Shown piece by piece: positions 34,523 through 47,300 of a DNA stretch of 64,000 nt. This stretch comes from Rapana venosa (lineage: Eukaryota > Mollusca > Gastropoda > Neogastropoda > Muricidae). Numbering within the stretch: position 1 is the stretch's first letter; each line of letters opens with the position of its first letter. The stretch covers positions 46,044,895-46,108,894 of the forward strand of contig CM054140.1 in assembly GCA_028751875.1 (NCBI GenBank), read 5' to 3'. The notes beneath the pieces were generated by a model. The model searched no databases. It was not told where the DNA came from and saw only the letters and a program-made list of their open reading frames with translations. A program made the translations under genes and the position numbers.

Positions 34523-37500
34523 ATGGCGGAGGCGGAGGGAGTGGAGGACAGTGCCACTCCTTTGTGTCTGCTGAAACGATTCTATTCTCTGCAGGAAGAG
34601 CGAGTGGAAGCATATCGCTTTTTGGAAAGGTAATGATGCTGCGTTGAAACAGATCTTGCATAAATTTGTACCATTTTATATCTGAAAATTCTCTCTTCAC
34701 CTTTAACCTCTTAACTGCCCAGTGCAAGTGCACCCTATATGCCGGGGAATAAAATTCTTATGTACCACTGCTATGTTCATATCCCTCTTACTCAGAAACT
34801 ACTACATGAATATTCATGATAGTCTACCCAATAACAGTATATATATATCGTAGATTACTTCGAGGCAAGCTCAAATTAGTTAGCATGATATTTCACTGCG
34901 AAAATATATTTAAAATGTAAAAAATCGACCATAAATACGATTTCTTCATCACCACTGTCATTCGAGTACCCCCCATCTCAATAATGTCAAACATATGTCT
35001 AGGCCAAATTTCATTCATTGTTTTTTAAATACACGATCTCCTGAATCATACGGGATCGTTTTCATCAATGTTAAGTAAATCAAGAGTTTTATTTGCCACT
35101 TTTACAGCTGTGTAAAGTTATTTATGCCTTCAACAAGAAGTGTCAGCAATTTTGAACAAGAACTTCCCAAGCAGTCATGCATAAAAACACAAAATACGAG
35201 CGAAAAAACGATCGTTTTTGCCACGGTTTTTGCAGCTCGATGTTGCCAAGCAACAGGAGAATGACCTCCATTAATTTTGGAGTTGTTTCCCTTTAACTGT
35301 AGTCGAGGAAGCAGGCTTGTTTACTTCGGTTCGACACCCCGGAAATTTTCCGGGTTGTTGGCGTATAGGGTGCACGTTTAGCCCCGGAGAATTTCCGGGG
35401 TAAGGCAGTCTAGTGGTTAACACTATCCCTATGTTAAGGGAGAGAACCCCTCTTTCTCAGTACACATGCACTGTGCACATTTGTATGCTTCAGTAACCGA
35501 GTAGAGGGAAGGGTTAGTAGATGATTGGTTACCCTGTAGCGGGGAAAAGGTTAACTCCTGAGGGAGTCATTGGGACATTGAGCTGAATTTTTCCAGCAGT
35601 GTATCTTGAGCAAGTTGAACTTGATAGAGTTCATTCCTTTCCTTTCATTGACACCCCCCCCCCCCCCCCCCACACAAAATCGATTTTAAGGGCTAAGAGA
35701 TTTCCCCCCCTGTAAATTGGCTTAAAATACTGAACCAAAGAAGTGCAAGCATGATCATCAACAAGGGGAATGTCCCTTTTTTCTTGTGGAAAGTTTCATC
35801 TTTATGTGATATGTTTTCATTTTCTTTAGCAGTGTCTGACACAAGTCTGTTGAATTTCTATGAGACCAAATTGCTCTGTGATAGTAATCTATTTGACAGT
35901 AATCTATTTCTTCAGAGATATTAAATCATGCAAATGCCAGTCAATTAGGAACAAATCCAGCAGTTTTATTACTAAACTCACAGCTGAATTATCCAAGACA
36001 AAGTTGACAAATTGTCAGTATGATTCTGCTGGAAAATGTTTTAAGTTTTGGTAATCTGTATTGGTAGCATCTTGTATATTTTCATACAATTTTTTTAAAG
36101 GATAAAATGTGTTTCTTAATTGCTATTCATCTGCTTTATCTCGGCCACATTGACCAGCAGCAGTTTATGAAACTTGGGTTTTTTTGTGTTTTGGTTATCA
36201 TTATCATTATTAAGTTTTGGTTTCAGTGGTTTTAGTGCCTATTTGGAGGGTGCCCCCAACTACAACTTTGAGCTGTATCGAAGCTTGGTGAACGAGATCA
36301 CGCAGAGCTTCAAGACCATTTCCGAGGAAGTGCTGTCGATTCAGCAGCAGTTCCAAGATGTCCATGAAATGGGTCGTATTGCTGACACTCTGCATAAAGT
36401 GCAGCTGGCTGAGAAAGACAAACTGGAACATGTAAGCCAAGTTTTTATTGTTGTAATACGGTTGCACTGATGCACGTATTGCCTATTGGCTTGGATGGTT
36501 TTATGCATGTGTGTGTGTGCTTGTGTTTGAGTCTCCATCTTCATGCAAGGGAGTCTACCGCAATTTTTTTGCAAAATTAAGGAGAGCGGGTATGATGGTG
36601 GGCTGAAACGGGTATGATGGTGGGCTGATGATTTTTTTTCTTTTCTTTAAAAGGTATATTGAGTAGTGGATTTTTTTCTCTCTTTGATTTAAAAACAGAA
36701 AAAAAGGCAATTTGTTTCCTTCTGGTGCTGTTAGTATCAGTTTACTTGAAATGATTACAAGTGGATTTGAACAGTATCTTTTCTGTGTGCTCATTCATTG
36801 ATATTTGAGAAACAATACACTCACTTTGTAATCGGTTTTGGAAAGCTACAACTTGTATGCTTTACAGACAGTGCAGCTTCAGCTAAGTCGCCAAGGAGCA
36901 ACAGATAATCCCGACGACGCCTGTGTGAAACAGCAAGTTGCCGATCTCAAGGAAAAGTCAGTACTGCTTCGCTACTTTTGTCCTTAGCTTATTGAGTGAT
37001 TATGTCCAGGCACACTGCCTTCTTGGTAAAATCTTTGTGTGCGTGTTCCTCTACTAGAGCTCCAAAGTTCTCCAAGGTGAGATTTTGCATATACAACTGT
37101 TTACCAACCATTAACTGTATTCTGAATTCAGGGATACACCAGTGTGCCTGTGGTTTTGTAAATTTTGTCATCCATTCCCACTGGCACACAATGGTCTACT
37201 ATTCTGAAAAGCGGAATGTTTTTTTAAGTGTGTACAAGATAATCTGCGCATGTTTCATTCATCTGAAGGACTTTTACTAGGAAGTGGAGTCAGTACTGAT
37301 GCTAACTCCAGGTACTGATATTAACTACAGGGAAAAGAATCCTATCAAACAGGTGTCTCAGTGGTGGCTTGACCGAGCCATACGATCACAAACTCCATGC
37401 TCAAACTGCCAGGCTAGCCTGCCTTCTGTAAAATCATAAATCAAGAAACATCTTGAGTGAAGTGTTTTAGGGTATCCCAATTAAAATACAGTGCAAAGAC

Positions 37501-38030
37501 CTGACCACAAAAGCAAAGTCTTTTTTTTATATATTAGTTTTGGCTCAGCAACAGGTCTCCAATACTGCATTAGTCAATAGGTGCATTGTCCCATTCTTTC
37601 ATAACGTGTTTCCTTTAATTAAATGAAAATTTATAACAAATAAAACTGAATGGACTAGATTTTCTTTAGAATGGGTGTTTTCTGTTTTGCTCAACAAATT
37701 TGGTCTTGATTCACATTTTAAGTGTTTGGGACAGGAATTTTCAGCAGAAGCAGATGGTGGTGGTAGGGTCTGTTGTTTTTTGTTTACTATGAAATGTGAT
37801 CTTTTTAAAAATCATTACCAATTAACTTGTTAAAGCCCATACTTTCAGTTTAGTTGTTGCTTGTTTTTAATATATCCTATCAATTTTCATGCATAAAAAT
37901 TTAGATTTTAATTCTCTAATGTAATCCTTGTTTCAGGTTACAAGAAATAGTGCAGCAGATCAACGACCATTTGGAAGACCTCAAGTTTGAGTCTGAAGAT
38001 CTCTACAGTTCAGAAGGAGCAGATCGGTAA
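34523..38030 (+). CDS. REX1BD: REX1BD, REX1-B (required-for-excision) domain protein (complete, 4 exons)
   Basis: A small protein of the REX1-B domain family, named after an algal DNA-repair locus; its molecular role in animals is poorly defined. Exons: 34523-34629, 36227-36431, 36868-36956 and 37937-38030, in consistent phase, giving 164 aa (human about 174). NYNFELYRSLVNEITQSF matches the human block around YDFPRYRSTVHEVTQVF. The C-terminus LEDLKFESEDLY matches the human terminal LQDLRFDAES. The protein is mostly helical with many Gln, Glu and Leu residues, suggesting coiled-coil character. The stop TAA overlaps a donor-like GGTAAT; it is read as the true end because the human protein ends at the same place. 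A degraded copy of exons 3 and 4 lies downstream at 39211-39300 and 40227-40312. Intron 1 holds a TTAA-flanked element. Confidence 0.88.
34703..35420. mobile_element. piggyBac-like MITE, about 718 bp, TTAA-flanked
   Basis: The left end reads TTAACCTCTTAACTGCC. The right end on the minus strand reads TTAACCACTAGACTGCC, a 14/17 match. TTAA is present at both termini. Subterminal inverted copies of GTGCACCCTATA(T/C)GCC lie near 34727 and 35366. No coding capacity is seen. It occupies the middle of REX1BD intron 1. A diverged relative is at 54350-54920. Confidence 0.65.
35427..35560. repeat. Short dispersed repeat, copy 2
   Basis: TTAAGGGAGAGAACCCCTCT, AGTACACATGCACTGTGC, GTAGATGATTGGTTACCCTG and GGGAAAAGGTTAAC match 21866-22000 in order. 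It directly abuts the right end of the MITE. The class is unknown. Confidence 0.6.
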
Positions 38031-38812
38031 TTCCACAAGGATTCAAGATTTATCAGCGCTGATTCTTTTGTAAAATTCCTGTTTATGGATCTTAATCTTT
38101 ACATTTTAATCGTTAGTTTGAAATGTTCTGTTTTGGGATTTTGTACTTTAAATTCACAAAATTTAGAACAGTTTTGCTTATAAAAGTATCTTGTATTCAA
38201 TTTTGTCATTTAGCATAAAACGTGGTATAAATTACCTTGTATTTAATGGTTGTTAATTATGAATATAGACATGTAGAATACAAAAAAAAAGCAAACAGGT
38301 TGGTTATGACGGTGTTAACAAGACAGATTCAGGCAACTTTAATGTTCATGAAAAATTGACTTCATAACTTTGTCTTGAACACTATTCATTCTTGAATATG
38401 GTCCATATTCATGTTTTCTAATTCACAAGCACTGGAGTAAGTAGGGGAAATCATTCATAGTTGTGTTCATAAATGTGTGTGTGTGTGTGAGCAAACCTGT
38501 TTAGAGATTTCTCTGATAAAGAGATTTAAGTATTGAGTAAATCACAGTTTTTTAAATGACAAATCACTAAGATTTTAGCCAAAGGCTGCTAAAAGTTACT
38601 TTTGGGCCTATTTTTATGAATTGCTTGAACTTCACATTTAACAAAAGACCAACAGAAAAGAACATTTACAAAGCAAAAACCCCTTAACATCACACCCTTC
38701 TCCCCCCCCCCCCCCCTAAAAAATGAAAACCAACAAAGAAACCCCTCCCCCAAAAAAACACCCAACAATCCACACGCAAAAAAACTGACAACCCTCCTAG
38801 CACTAGATGTAA
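36432..38812. repeat. Tandem duplication, left (intact) unit
   Basis: This 2.38-kb block, from the exon 2 donor of REX1BD to past its stop, is repeated at 38813-41091. The junction at 38812 joins CCTCCTAGCACTAGAT directly to GTAAGCCAAG, the start of the block. This unit carries the intact exons 3 and 4. Confidence 0.88.
37125..37425 (-). mobile_element. SINE family A in REX1BD intron 3
   Basis: Minus-strand copy: GTTTTGTAAATTTTGTCATC, CACTGGCACACAATGGTCTA, a CATCTGAAGGACTTTTA block, TACTGATGCTAACTCCAGG and a decayed head. A corrupted duplicate lies at about 39465-39715 within the tandem copy. Confidence 0.7.
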
Positions 38813-41091
38813 GCCAAGTTTTTTTTTGAAATCGGTTGCAGATGCACGTATTGCCTAATGTTTTGGTGTTTTTATGCATGTGTGTTGTGCTTGTTTTGAG
38901 CCCCATCTTTGAAGGGGAGTTACCGCAATTTTTTTGAAAAAATTAAGGGGGGGGGTTGATGGGGGGCTGAAAGGGGTATGAGGTGGGTGATGATTTTTTT
39001 TCTTTTTTTTAAAAAGGGTTTTGGTAGGGGTTTTTTTTTCTCTCTTTGTTTTAAAAAAACAAAAAAAAGGCAATTTGTTTCCTTTGTGCTGTTGTACGTT
39101 TACTTAAAAGTTGAGTGGATTTGACAGTATCTTTTCTGTGTCTATTCATTGTATTTGAGAACAATACACTCATTTTGAAAACGTTTTGGAAAGCACAATT
39201 GTATGTTTTACAACAGTGCAGCTTCAGCAAAATCGCCAAGGAGCAAAAGTTTAACCCCGACGAACCGGTAAAACAGAAATTCCCAAATTTCAGGAAAAGT
39301 CAGCTGCTTCGCTATTTTGCCTTACTTATTGAGTGATTAGTCCGGCCCTGTTTTCTTGGTAAATCTTTTGTGCGGTTCCTCTACTAGAGCCCAAATTTTC
39401 CCCAAGGGTTGGATTTTGAATACAACTGTTTACCAACCCTTTAAACTGTATTTGAATTCGGGGATACACAGTGTGCCGTGGTTTTGTAAATTTTTCCCCA
39501 TTCCCAGGGCACAAAATGGTTACTATTTAAAAAGCGGAAGTTTTTTTAAGTGTGTAAAGATATCTGCGTGTTTCATTCACTAAAGGGACTTTTACTGGGA
39601 AGGGGGTCAGTACTGATGCTAACCCCGGTACTGTATTAAATACAGGAAAAAATCCTATCAAACGGGTTTTCCAGTGGGGGCTGACCGACCCATACGATCA
39701 CAAAAACCATGCTCAAATGCCCGGCTAGCCTGCCTCGTAAAATCATAAATCAAGAAAATCTTGAGTGAGTGTTTTAGGGTACCCAATTAAAATACGGCAA
39801 AAACCGGACCCAAAAGCAAAGTCTTTTTTTTATTATTTAGTTTTGGTCGAAAAAGGTCTCCAATTTCTCATTGTCAATGGTGCATTGCCCATTCTTTCTA
39901 ACGGGTTTCTTTAATTAAATGAAAATTTTTTAAAAAATAAAAAGAATGGGGCTGATTTTCTTTAGAATGGGTGTTTTTTTGTTTTGCTCAACAAATTTTC
40001 TTTATTTACATTTTAAAAGGGGTTTGGGGGCAGGAATTTTCGCAGAAGCAGTGGTGGGTAGGGTCTGTTGTTTTTTGTTTACTATGAAAAGTGAATTTTT
40101 TAAAAAAAATTACCCCTTAAATTTTTAAAAACCTTCTTCAGTTTAGTTTTGCTTTTTTTTAATATATGCTTTTAATTTTCTTTCATAAAAATTTAGATTT
40201 TAATTTCTTAGTAAAACCTTTTTTCAGGTTCAAGAAATAGTGCAGAGATCAAAAGCCTTTGGAAGACTCAATTTGAGTCTAAGATCTCTCAGTTCGAAGG
40301 GGGGGAGATCGGTAATTCACAAGGGTTTCAAGATTTTTCACGTGAATCTTTTGTAAAATTCCTGTTTAGGGGTCTTAACTTTAATTTTAATGTTTGTTTG
40401 AAAAATTCTGTTTTTGGGGTTTTTTTACTTTAAATTCACAAAATTTTGAAAAGTTTTGCTTATAAAAGTATTTGATTCAATTTTGTCTTTGATAAAAAAG
40501 TGGTATAAAATTTCCTTGTATTTAAGGTTGTTAATTTTTGAATATAGACATGTAGAATACAAAAAAAAGCAAACAGGTTGGTTATGACGGTGTTAACAAG
40601 ACAGATTCAGGCAACTTTAATGTTCATGAAAAATTGACTTCATAACTTTGTCTTAACACTATTCATTCTTGAATATGGTCCATATTCATGTTTTCTAATT
40701 CACAAGCACTGGAGTAAGTAGGGGAAATCATTCATAGTTGTGTTCATAAATGTGTGTGTGTGTGTGAGCAAACCTGTTTAGAGATTTCTCTGATAAAGAG
40801 ATTTAAGTATTGAGTAAATCACAGTTTTTTAAATGACAAATCACTAAGATTTTAGCCAAAGGCTGCTAAAAGTTACTTTTGGGCCTATTTTTATGAATTG
40901 CTTGAACTTCACATTTAACAAAAGACCAACAGAAAAGAACATTTACAAAGCAAAAACCCCTTAACATCACACCCTTCTCCCCCCCCCCCCCCCCCTCAAA
41001 AATGAAAACCAACAAAGAAACCCCTCCCCCAAAAAAACACCCAACAATCCACACGCAAAAAAACTGACAACCCTCCTAGCACTAGATTTAT
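38813..41091. repeat. Tandem duplication, right (error-rich) unit
   Basis: Collinear with 36432-38812. From 38813 to about 40545 it has frequent one-base deletions, altered homopolymers and G-rich substitutions. From about 40546 to 41091 it is almost identical to 38270-38812. It then continues into unique sequence. Confidence 0.88.
39211..40312 (+). pseudogene. Corrupted copy of REX1BD exons 3 and 4
   Basis: The exon 3 copy (about 39211-39300) begins ACAGTGCAGCTTCAGC and the exon 4 copy (about 40229-40312) contains AAGAAATAGTGCAG and ends at the same GAGATCGGTAATTC. Both have several indels that destroy the frame. They belong to the error-rich duplicate unit and should not be counted as a second gene. 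Confidence 0.8.
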
Positions 41092-41474
41092 ATGTATGTA
41101 AAACATGATGTAGGTTAGCAACATAGTATATTTGTAGTGAGTTTCATTTTATTGTTGCATGCTCACTATATATATATTAATTTGTGAAACAGATATTTGT
41201 CAAAACAATTTTCAGTGCCAAAGTTTGCAATTTTTGTTCAACGATTTCTATTAATGGAAAAGAAATGGTTCAGTTGTCAAAATATATGACTGTCTTAGGT
41301 TGTGTAATCGATTTACATGCTGCAGTTAACACTTGTTACAGTTTTGCTTTCTTCTTGTTACTCTATGTTCACCCTTCCTCCATACCCCATAACATTATTG
41401 TTCAGACTGTTTTCTTACATGTATACAAGTGTGGAAACTATATGGAAAGGAACAAAAGACCAACTTAGGAAAAT

Positions 41475-41745
41475 ACCATTTGACTCCCCAACTGGAGTTT
41501 ACATCAGTGCCGATTCCACCCCCCAAAAATCCTTCAGATGAGACTATAAACCGAGGTCCTGTGTGAGAACACAGAGAAATTGTGTGTACACGTTACAACC
41601 CGCTCCGCTTTTCAGAAGAGTAGGCCATTATAAGCTGGTGGGAACGGATGACAAAAATTACAAAACTGCATACACACGGAACTGGACAGAAAAAAAGTAC
41701 GAGTGCTTTTTCTATTATCCTCAAATTAAAAGAATATTAAAAAAT
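41475..41745 (+). mobile_element. SINE family A, body
   Basis: AACTGGAGTTTACATCAGTG, CCTTCAGATGAGACTATAAA, CTTTTCAGAAGAGTAGGCCA and GTGGGAACGGATGACAAA are family A blocks in order, ending in an A-rich tail. It lies between REX1BD and BTF3. Confidence 0.7.
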
Positions 41746-41940
41746 ATATATATAAAAAAAACCAACTAGGCTATGGGCAGAAATTTTTTGGGTGTAATAT
41801 TGATTTCATTAATCTGTACATTTAAAGCAGCACAGATAACGTGAGCATGTACTGTACACATGTATAGATCTCTATATCTTTTACCCATTTCAGAAAATTC
41901 TAGATCTACACGTCTTTCTTTTCTTCATAGTAGCTGTGAG

Positions 41941-42144
41941 GGTGTGAGCTTTGTGGACCTTCTGAAGTCAAGCTGATGAACCATTAAAAAATGGTGCGAG
42001 CTTTGTGGACCTTCTGAAGTCAAGTTGATGAGCAATTAAAAAATGGTGCGAGCTTTGTGGACCTTCTGAAGTCAAGCTGATGAACCATTAAAAAATGGTG
42101 CGAGCTTTGTGGACCTTCTGAAGTCAAGTTGATGAGCAATTAAA
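41941..42144. repeat. 52-bp minisatellite, 4 units in ABAB order
   Basis: Units start at about 41941, 41993, 42045 and 42097, each containing GAGCTTTGTGGACCTTCTGA. Units 1 and 3 share AAGCTGATGAACCATT; units 2 and 4 share AAGTTGATGAGCAATT. The array therefore grew by duplicating a 104-bp dimer. Confidence 0.9.
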
Positions 42145-42534
42145 AGAAAACCAAAAAAAACCTTTGGGTTATGAAACTTATTGAAATAAAATCCAGTTGC
42201 ACAACAAAAGTGGGGTTTTAAGAAAAGGGGGTTTTGGGGAATTATTCAAATCTACAAGTAATTTTCTAACAGTTAATTACAAAGTTATTACAGTTTATTA
42301 CAAATAGCAATCTAACCTTATGGCAATACATATAATACAGTTAGGAGAATTCATCATACAAGCTGTAGATTCTATGTACTCATCTTGAAATTTTTTTATA
42401 TCCATATCATGTATACAGTTCTGTGGTGCTTTCCCCTTTTCTTTCTTAGCCGACACCAAATAAAAACAGACAAAGAGACAGTCATCTGAATGTGTCTTCA
42501 TGTCAAGAGAGAGAGAGAGATTCTTTCACACGAG

Positions 42535-42540
42535 TTTATT
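42535..42540 (-). terminator. Candidate BTF3 poly(A) signal
   Basis: TTTATT on the plus strand is AATAAA on the BTF3 strand, about 290 bp after the stop codon. Another lies at about 42656-42661. Confidence 0.45.
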
Positions 42541-42826
42541 ATTCATCAAAACATTCCTTTTGTTGCAACAACACCTCTTACATACAAAACATTACACAAG
42601 CAAACAACTGAAAATAATAAAAGGAATAGGACAAGCTGTGGACTTTAACAAGACTTTTATTATTGGCAGTTAAAAATGACACAATGGGAATTTACAGAGG
42701 AAGATTTGATCTCAGGCAGAAAACAGATGGAACGGATGATGAACATGGCAGCGCTGCCACTTCTGGCAAAGATCTGCTGGATACTGAGCATGCATGGCTA
42801 AAAGATGATATTGCCACAGCCTTCTC

Positions 42827-44323
42827 TCAAACACCCTCTCCTTTGGATGCCTCGTCAAAATTGCCAACTAGCTCTGCAACAAAACAAACAAAAAATGTTC
42901 ATGTAAAAGAAGAAAACAAACTCAAAATAATGTACATTTCTTGGACTTCATTTTACCTAAGCCGACATGACATCTATAACTACTTGAGGAATCACAATTA
43001 CATTGGCCCCCCCCCCACAGTTTGTCTTAGGCAAGCTAAACCAGGCGGAGTCTATGCTATGTCACAGGCTGCATGCTGGGTATTGTTCTAGGGTGGCAGT
43101 TAGTGGGGGTTCCTCAGCTTGGCCCCCTGGGGTTCACCTGTTTGCTCTGTCTCACCCATTACACCTGGCAATCACTGTGACATAAGTAACCACTTGGTGA
43201 GAATTCTGCATATATAGCTGTTTTTGAGTACCTCCCCATACCATCAGTCATACTCTTGACTTCAGAGGATGTGTGCTTTGTTGCTTCCCTACACACCACT
43301 GGGTGTAATGGTTAATGATGATGATTCATACCACTAACAATAATCCGGCAAACTCTTTTACATTGGTTTTTTAATGTGTGTGTAAGATGCTTTGAATGAA
43401 TAAATTTCATAATCACTGTATAAAAATATGTTCTCATAATCACTATATAATAACAAATTTTATGTTCTTTCAACATTAAAAGGTCCACATACCAGGTACT
43501 TCATCCTCATCATCGATTTCCCCTGAATTCTGCTTTGAGGAATCACCAGAAGCTGCAACAAAGAAGACACAAATCATTACATACATCAATCATCATACAA
43601 TCAAGTGGGCTATACTGCAAGTTTTAAAAAAACAACACATGAAGCATCATTAGAATATATCTGTATCAATTAAAGAAATGTGCTTGCTACTTTACATGAA
43701 TACTTTCATTTCAATAAGTTTATGAATAGAATATGATTCAGTATTACTGTTTTCCTCTCAATGAAAAATGAAAACCAAAAAATAATGGCAAGGATGTAAC
43801 ATATTAGTCTAGAGAAAGATAGGTTTGTGATTCATATCCTTTTTAAAGATGCACTTTTCCTCTTAACAAAAGGCCACAAGTCTACAAGCTAGTCCAAGGT
43901 TTTGTGTGCAATCCACATGAGGCACACATGTAAAAGAATCATCATCTTACAAGAGCTGTCCCTGGCAACATTTCACAAAATCCACTGTCATAAGCAAACA
44001 TATACGCATACAGCAAAGAAGATACCGCAGAGCACCATGCTAGTACGATGATGCCCTCTCCCTGTGAAGAAGCTGCCTAAATTTCTTCTAAGAAATTACG
44101 TTATGACTGCGAATGAAATGCAAAATCATGCAACAAAATATAACAAGACAAACCCTGATTTCATCACAGAACAGCGAAGTGTTACTGACAAATCAAATAC
44201 TAAGAACTTAATGGATTATTTTTTTTAAAGGTAAAATTGTGTTAGCAATTTTTTTTTTTAAAGTATGTATGTATGTGTGTGTTTTAATGATAACAAGGAT
44301 GTTTAACATTATGTACACATCAC

Positions 44324-44372
<49 letters not shown>

Positions 44373-47300
44373 GACAAGACAGAAAAAAAGATGGAGAGGC
44401 AGATATTTGATTTTTTACCATTGGCAACAGTGGATGCCAGCTTTCTTAAGCTGCTAAGGCTCTCAGTGCCCAACTGATTCAGGATTCCAGGCAGCATCTC
44501 AGCTATTTCTGAAACATAATGGACATCTTCTATCAAATGTGTAACCTGTCAACAAAATAGTCTAACAAAAAAGTCACACATTCAACCCCCCCCCCCCCTG
44601 AAAAAGTTAATGTAACATGCCTGTCTTAACATAAAGAAATAAAAAAGGGCATTGACAAACACACACAGCAATACCAGAAAACAAACAAACAAACAAAAAA
44701 ACCTAGCAAAAACGGCATCTTGTTTCCGTCCAAATAGTGATAACATCACTTTCCCCAGATGCCAAAACAAAGCAACACAGTTATAACACACTACATGGTA
44801 GGGACAAGGACAGTGACACTTACGCTTCATTTCTGCATGGCCGGTGATAGCAAATGTGTTAGCAGCCAGGGATGCTTGCACTTTGGGGTTGTTGAAATGG
44901 ATGACCTGGCCATCTTCTTTGATCATGTTCACCTGGAAATCATCCACAAAGGCAGGTGAAGAAGCTACGGTTATTTACCATACTGCTCTGGACAATATCA
45001 AAGGATGAACAAGAAACAAACCACAATAGGTATCCACCACATTTACTATTCAAACACCTTCACAAATATTTATGACAAACTGCTGTAATCATTACTGTTT
45101 TTTTAAATTTTGTTTTTATTTTTCCTCATGTTCGTAACAAAGTGTATAATCTGTATTTTCTTCCATGAGGGGCAAATGCTCTAAGTAAAATTCTCTCTCT
45201 CTTCTTCTTCTCCCCCCCCCCCTCTCTTTCTCTCTCTCTCACACACATAAAACAAAATGTACTGAACAATCCTGGAACTCACAGTCGGTTTTTCTTTCTT
45301 CAAACCTTTTATTTATGTCTTTAAAAAATTTTTTATAAAAAAAAGAGATGACAAAGCTTGAGAGAGAGAAGAGGAGAGAATGAAGGGGGGGGAGGGAGAG
45401 AGAGAGGGAGGGGGAGAGAGAGAGAGATGATAGAGAGTGAGTTACAGTTACACCTAAAATTTCAGTAACATTCCAGAAAACCGACTGACCTCTTCAATGC
45501 CTGGTATGGAGTTGACAGACAGCTTTTTCAAAGAGCTCTGCAACTTTTTGTCATCTGTGGTGGCTGTCCTGTGGATCACCTTCTTCTTCCTTCTGGCTGA
45601 ACCCTGCAACACGGGCAATACTTATAGCTCTACATCACTGCAACACACCATTGTAGAAAGAATCACAATCTCAGAGAGAGAGAGAGAGAGAGGATGGAGG
45701 CAGTATACTACAGCTTCAATCTGTGTTACAGATATCTCATATTCATAAATATTATTACATTACAATATATTCAGACATATATAGACAGACAGACAGACAG
45801 AGAGAGGCAGAGAAAGATTCACCTACAGTCACACACTCACACAAAACTGTGACTGGTTATCTAACATTATACTACACTTAACTGTTTTACAGTAAGTTTA
45901 GGTAACACACACAAAAGTTGCAATTAAGTATTCATTGAAAAAGCCCTTCTCTACCTGCAGGTGTTCATCACGAAAAACGCTTCATGAATCTAAGCAGCTC
46001 AACTGAGATCTAGGCTTATGCTCCTTATTCCCACCATCCCACAAACAGAGCATACAATCAGTGAACACATGCTGCATACCTAACATCACCGTTGACTTAA
46101 AAATTCATGATAAATGTTTTCTGACTGAAAATAAACACACACAAATGGAATGATCCCGCCCCCCCCCCCCCCCCCCCAGTATAATGGCAGTTCTTTCACA
46201 CACAAACACAAAGGGTGGAATGTTTTGGGGTTGTTAATGTTTTTTTTTGGTTTGTCGCTTTTTGGTGTGGGGGTAGGACAAGGGGTGTATTTTCCAGAAA
46301 CCAAAGACCACCTGTTTCCTCATTCACCCAGTTACACCTATTTGAAATGTTTGACACTACTAAATATCCATGTCAATCAATACTGTTACACTATAGGGAG
46401 CGACAGATGTCACTGTCGCTGACAACAAATTGAAAGATCTGCATAAAAAGCATTTCCATCTGTGCAACAGGTGCATACCACACCCCCCCCTCCAAATCTG
46501 TTCCAAGTCCTCAATGATTTTTTCCAACAGAAAAAGTCTAAACCCAACTAAAATGTAAAATGGGTAAACAAACCACAACAAAACAACTGAATTAGTGACT
46601 GGAATGATATGGTAGAAGATTTTCTTAATCTCATCAAATGACAACTCCCATTAACTCAGTCTTAGTCTCATATAGAGAAACCGACACTATCAACTTCCTG
46701 TTCATCGAAGGATTTGGCCAAAATAACTATACAACAGATCTACATGAAATGCTGGAAAATATTGGTTAAATTGTTGCAACATCTTTCTGGAATGTATCAA
46801 TACTACTATCACTGTATTAAGTATCATCATAATGTACTTGTAAATTAAAGCATGGGGATTTAAAATTTTTATTTATTGTATTCTTTTATATCGAGGATAA
46901 TAAAATAAGCACTTTGTGCTTTTTTTTTTTACATCCAGTCCCCATGTGTATGCGATTTTGAAAATTGTCATCTGTTCCCACCAGCACACAATGGCCTACT
47001 CTTACGAAAAGCGGAACAGGATTTAACGTGTGCGCAAGATGTTCTGCGTGCATTTGCATACGGGACCTCGGTTTATAGTCTCATCCAAAGGACTTTTGAG
47101 GAGAGTGGAGTCTGCACTGATGTTAACTCCAGGGGAAAATACCCCCTTAAACGGGAATCGAACCCGGGTTGTCAGATTGCGAGCGCAATGTTCTAACCAC
47201 TAGGCTATCCCGTCCCCCTATGATGAGAGTGTATTTTTAGGGATGGGATAGCCTGGTGGTTAGAGCATTGCGTTTGTGATCAGACAGCCCAGGATCGAGC

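Noticed and set aside
38025..38032. A splice donor at the REX1BD stop (CGGTAAT)
   Set aside because: The in-frame TAA coincides with the end of the human protein, and no conserved downstream exon was found before BTF3.
38813..41091. Second REX1BD-like gene
   Set aside because: Frames are destroyed, splice context is only partly kept, and the pattern fits a duplicated, poorly corrected assembly segment.
47160..47215. tRNA gene on the minus strand
   Set aside because: This is the head of a SINE A copy that recurs many times in the window.
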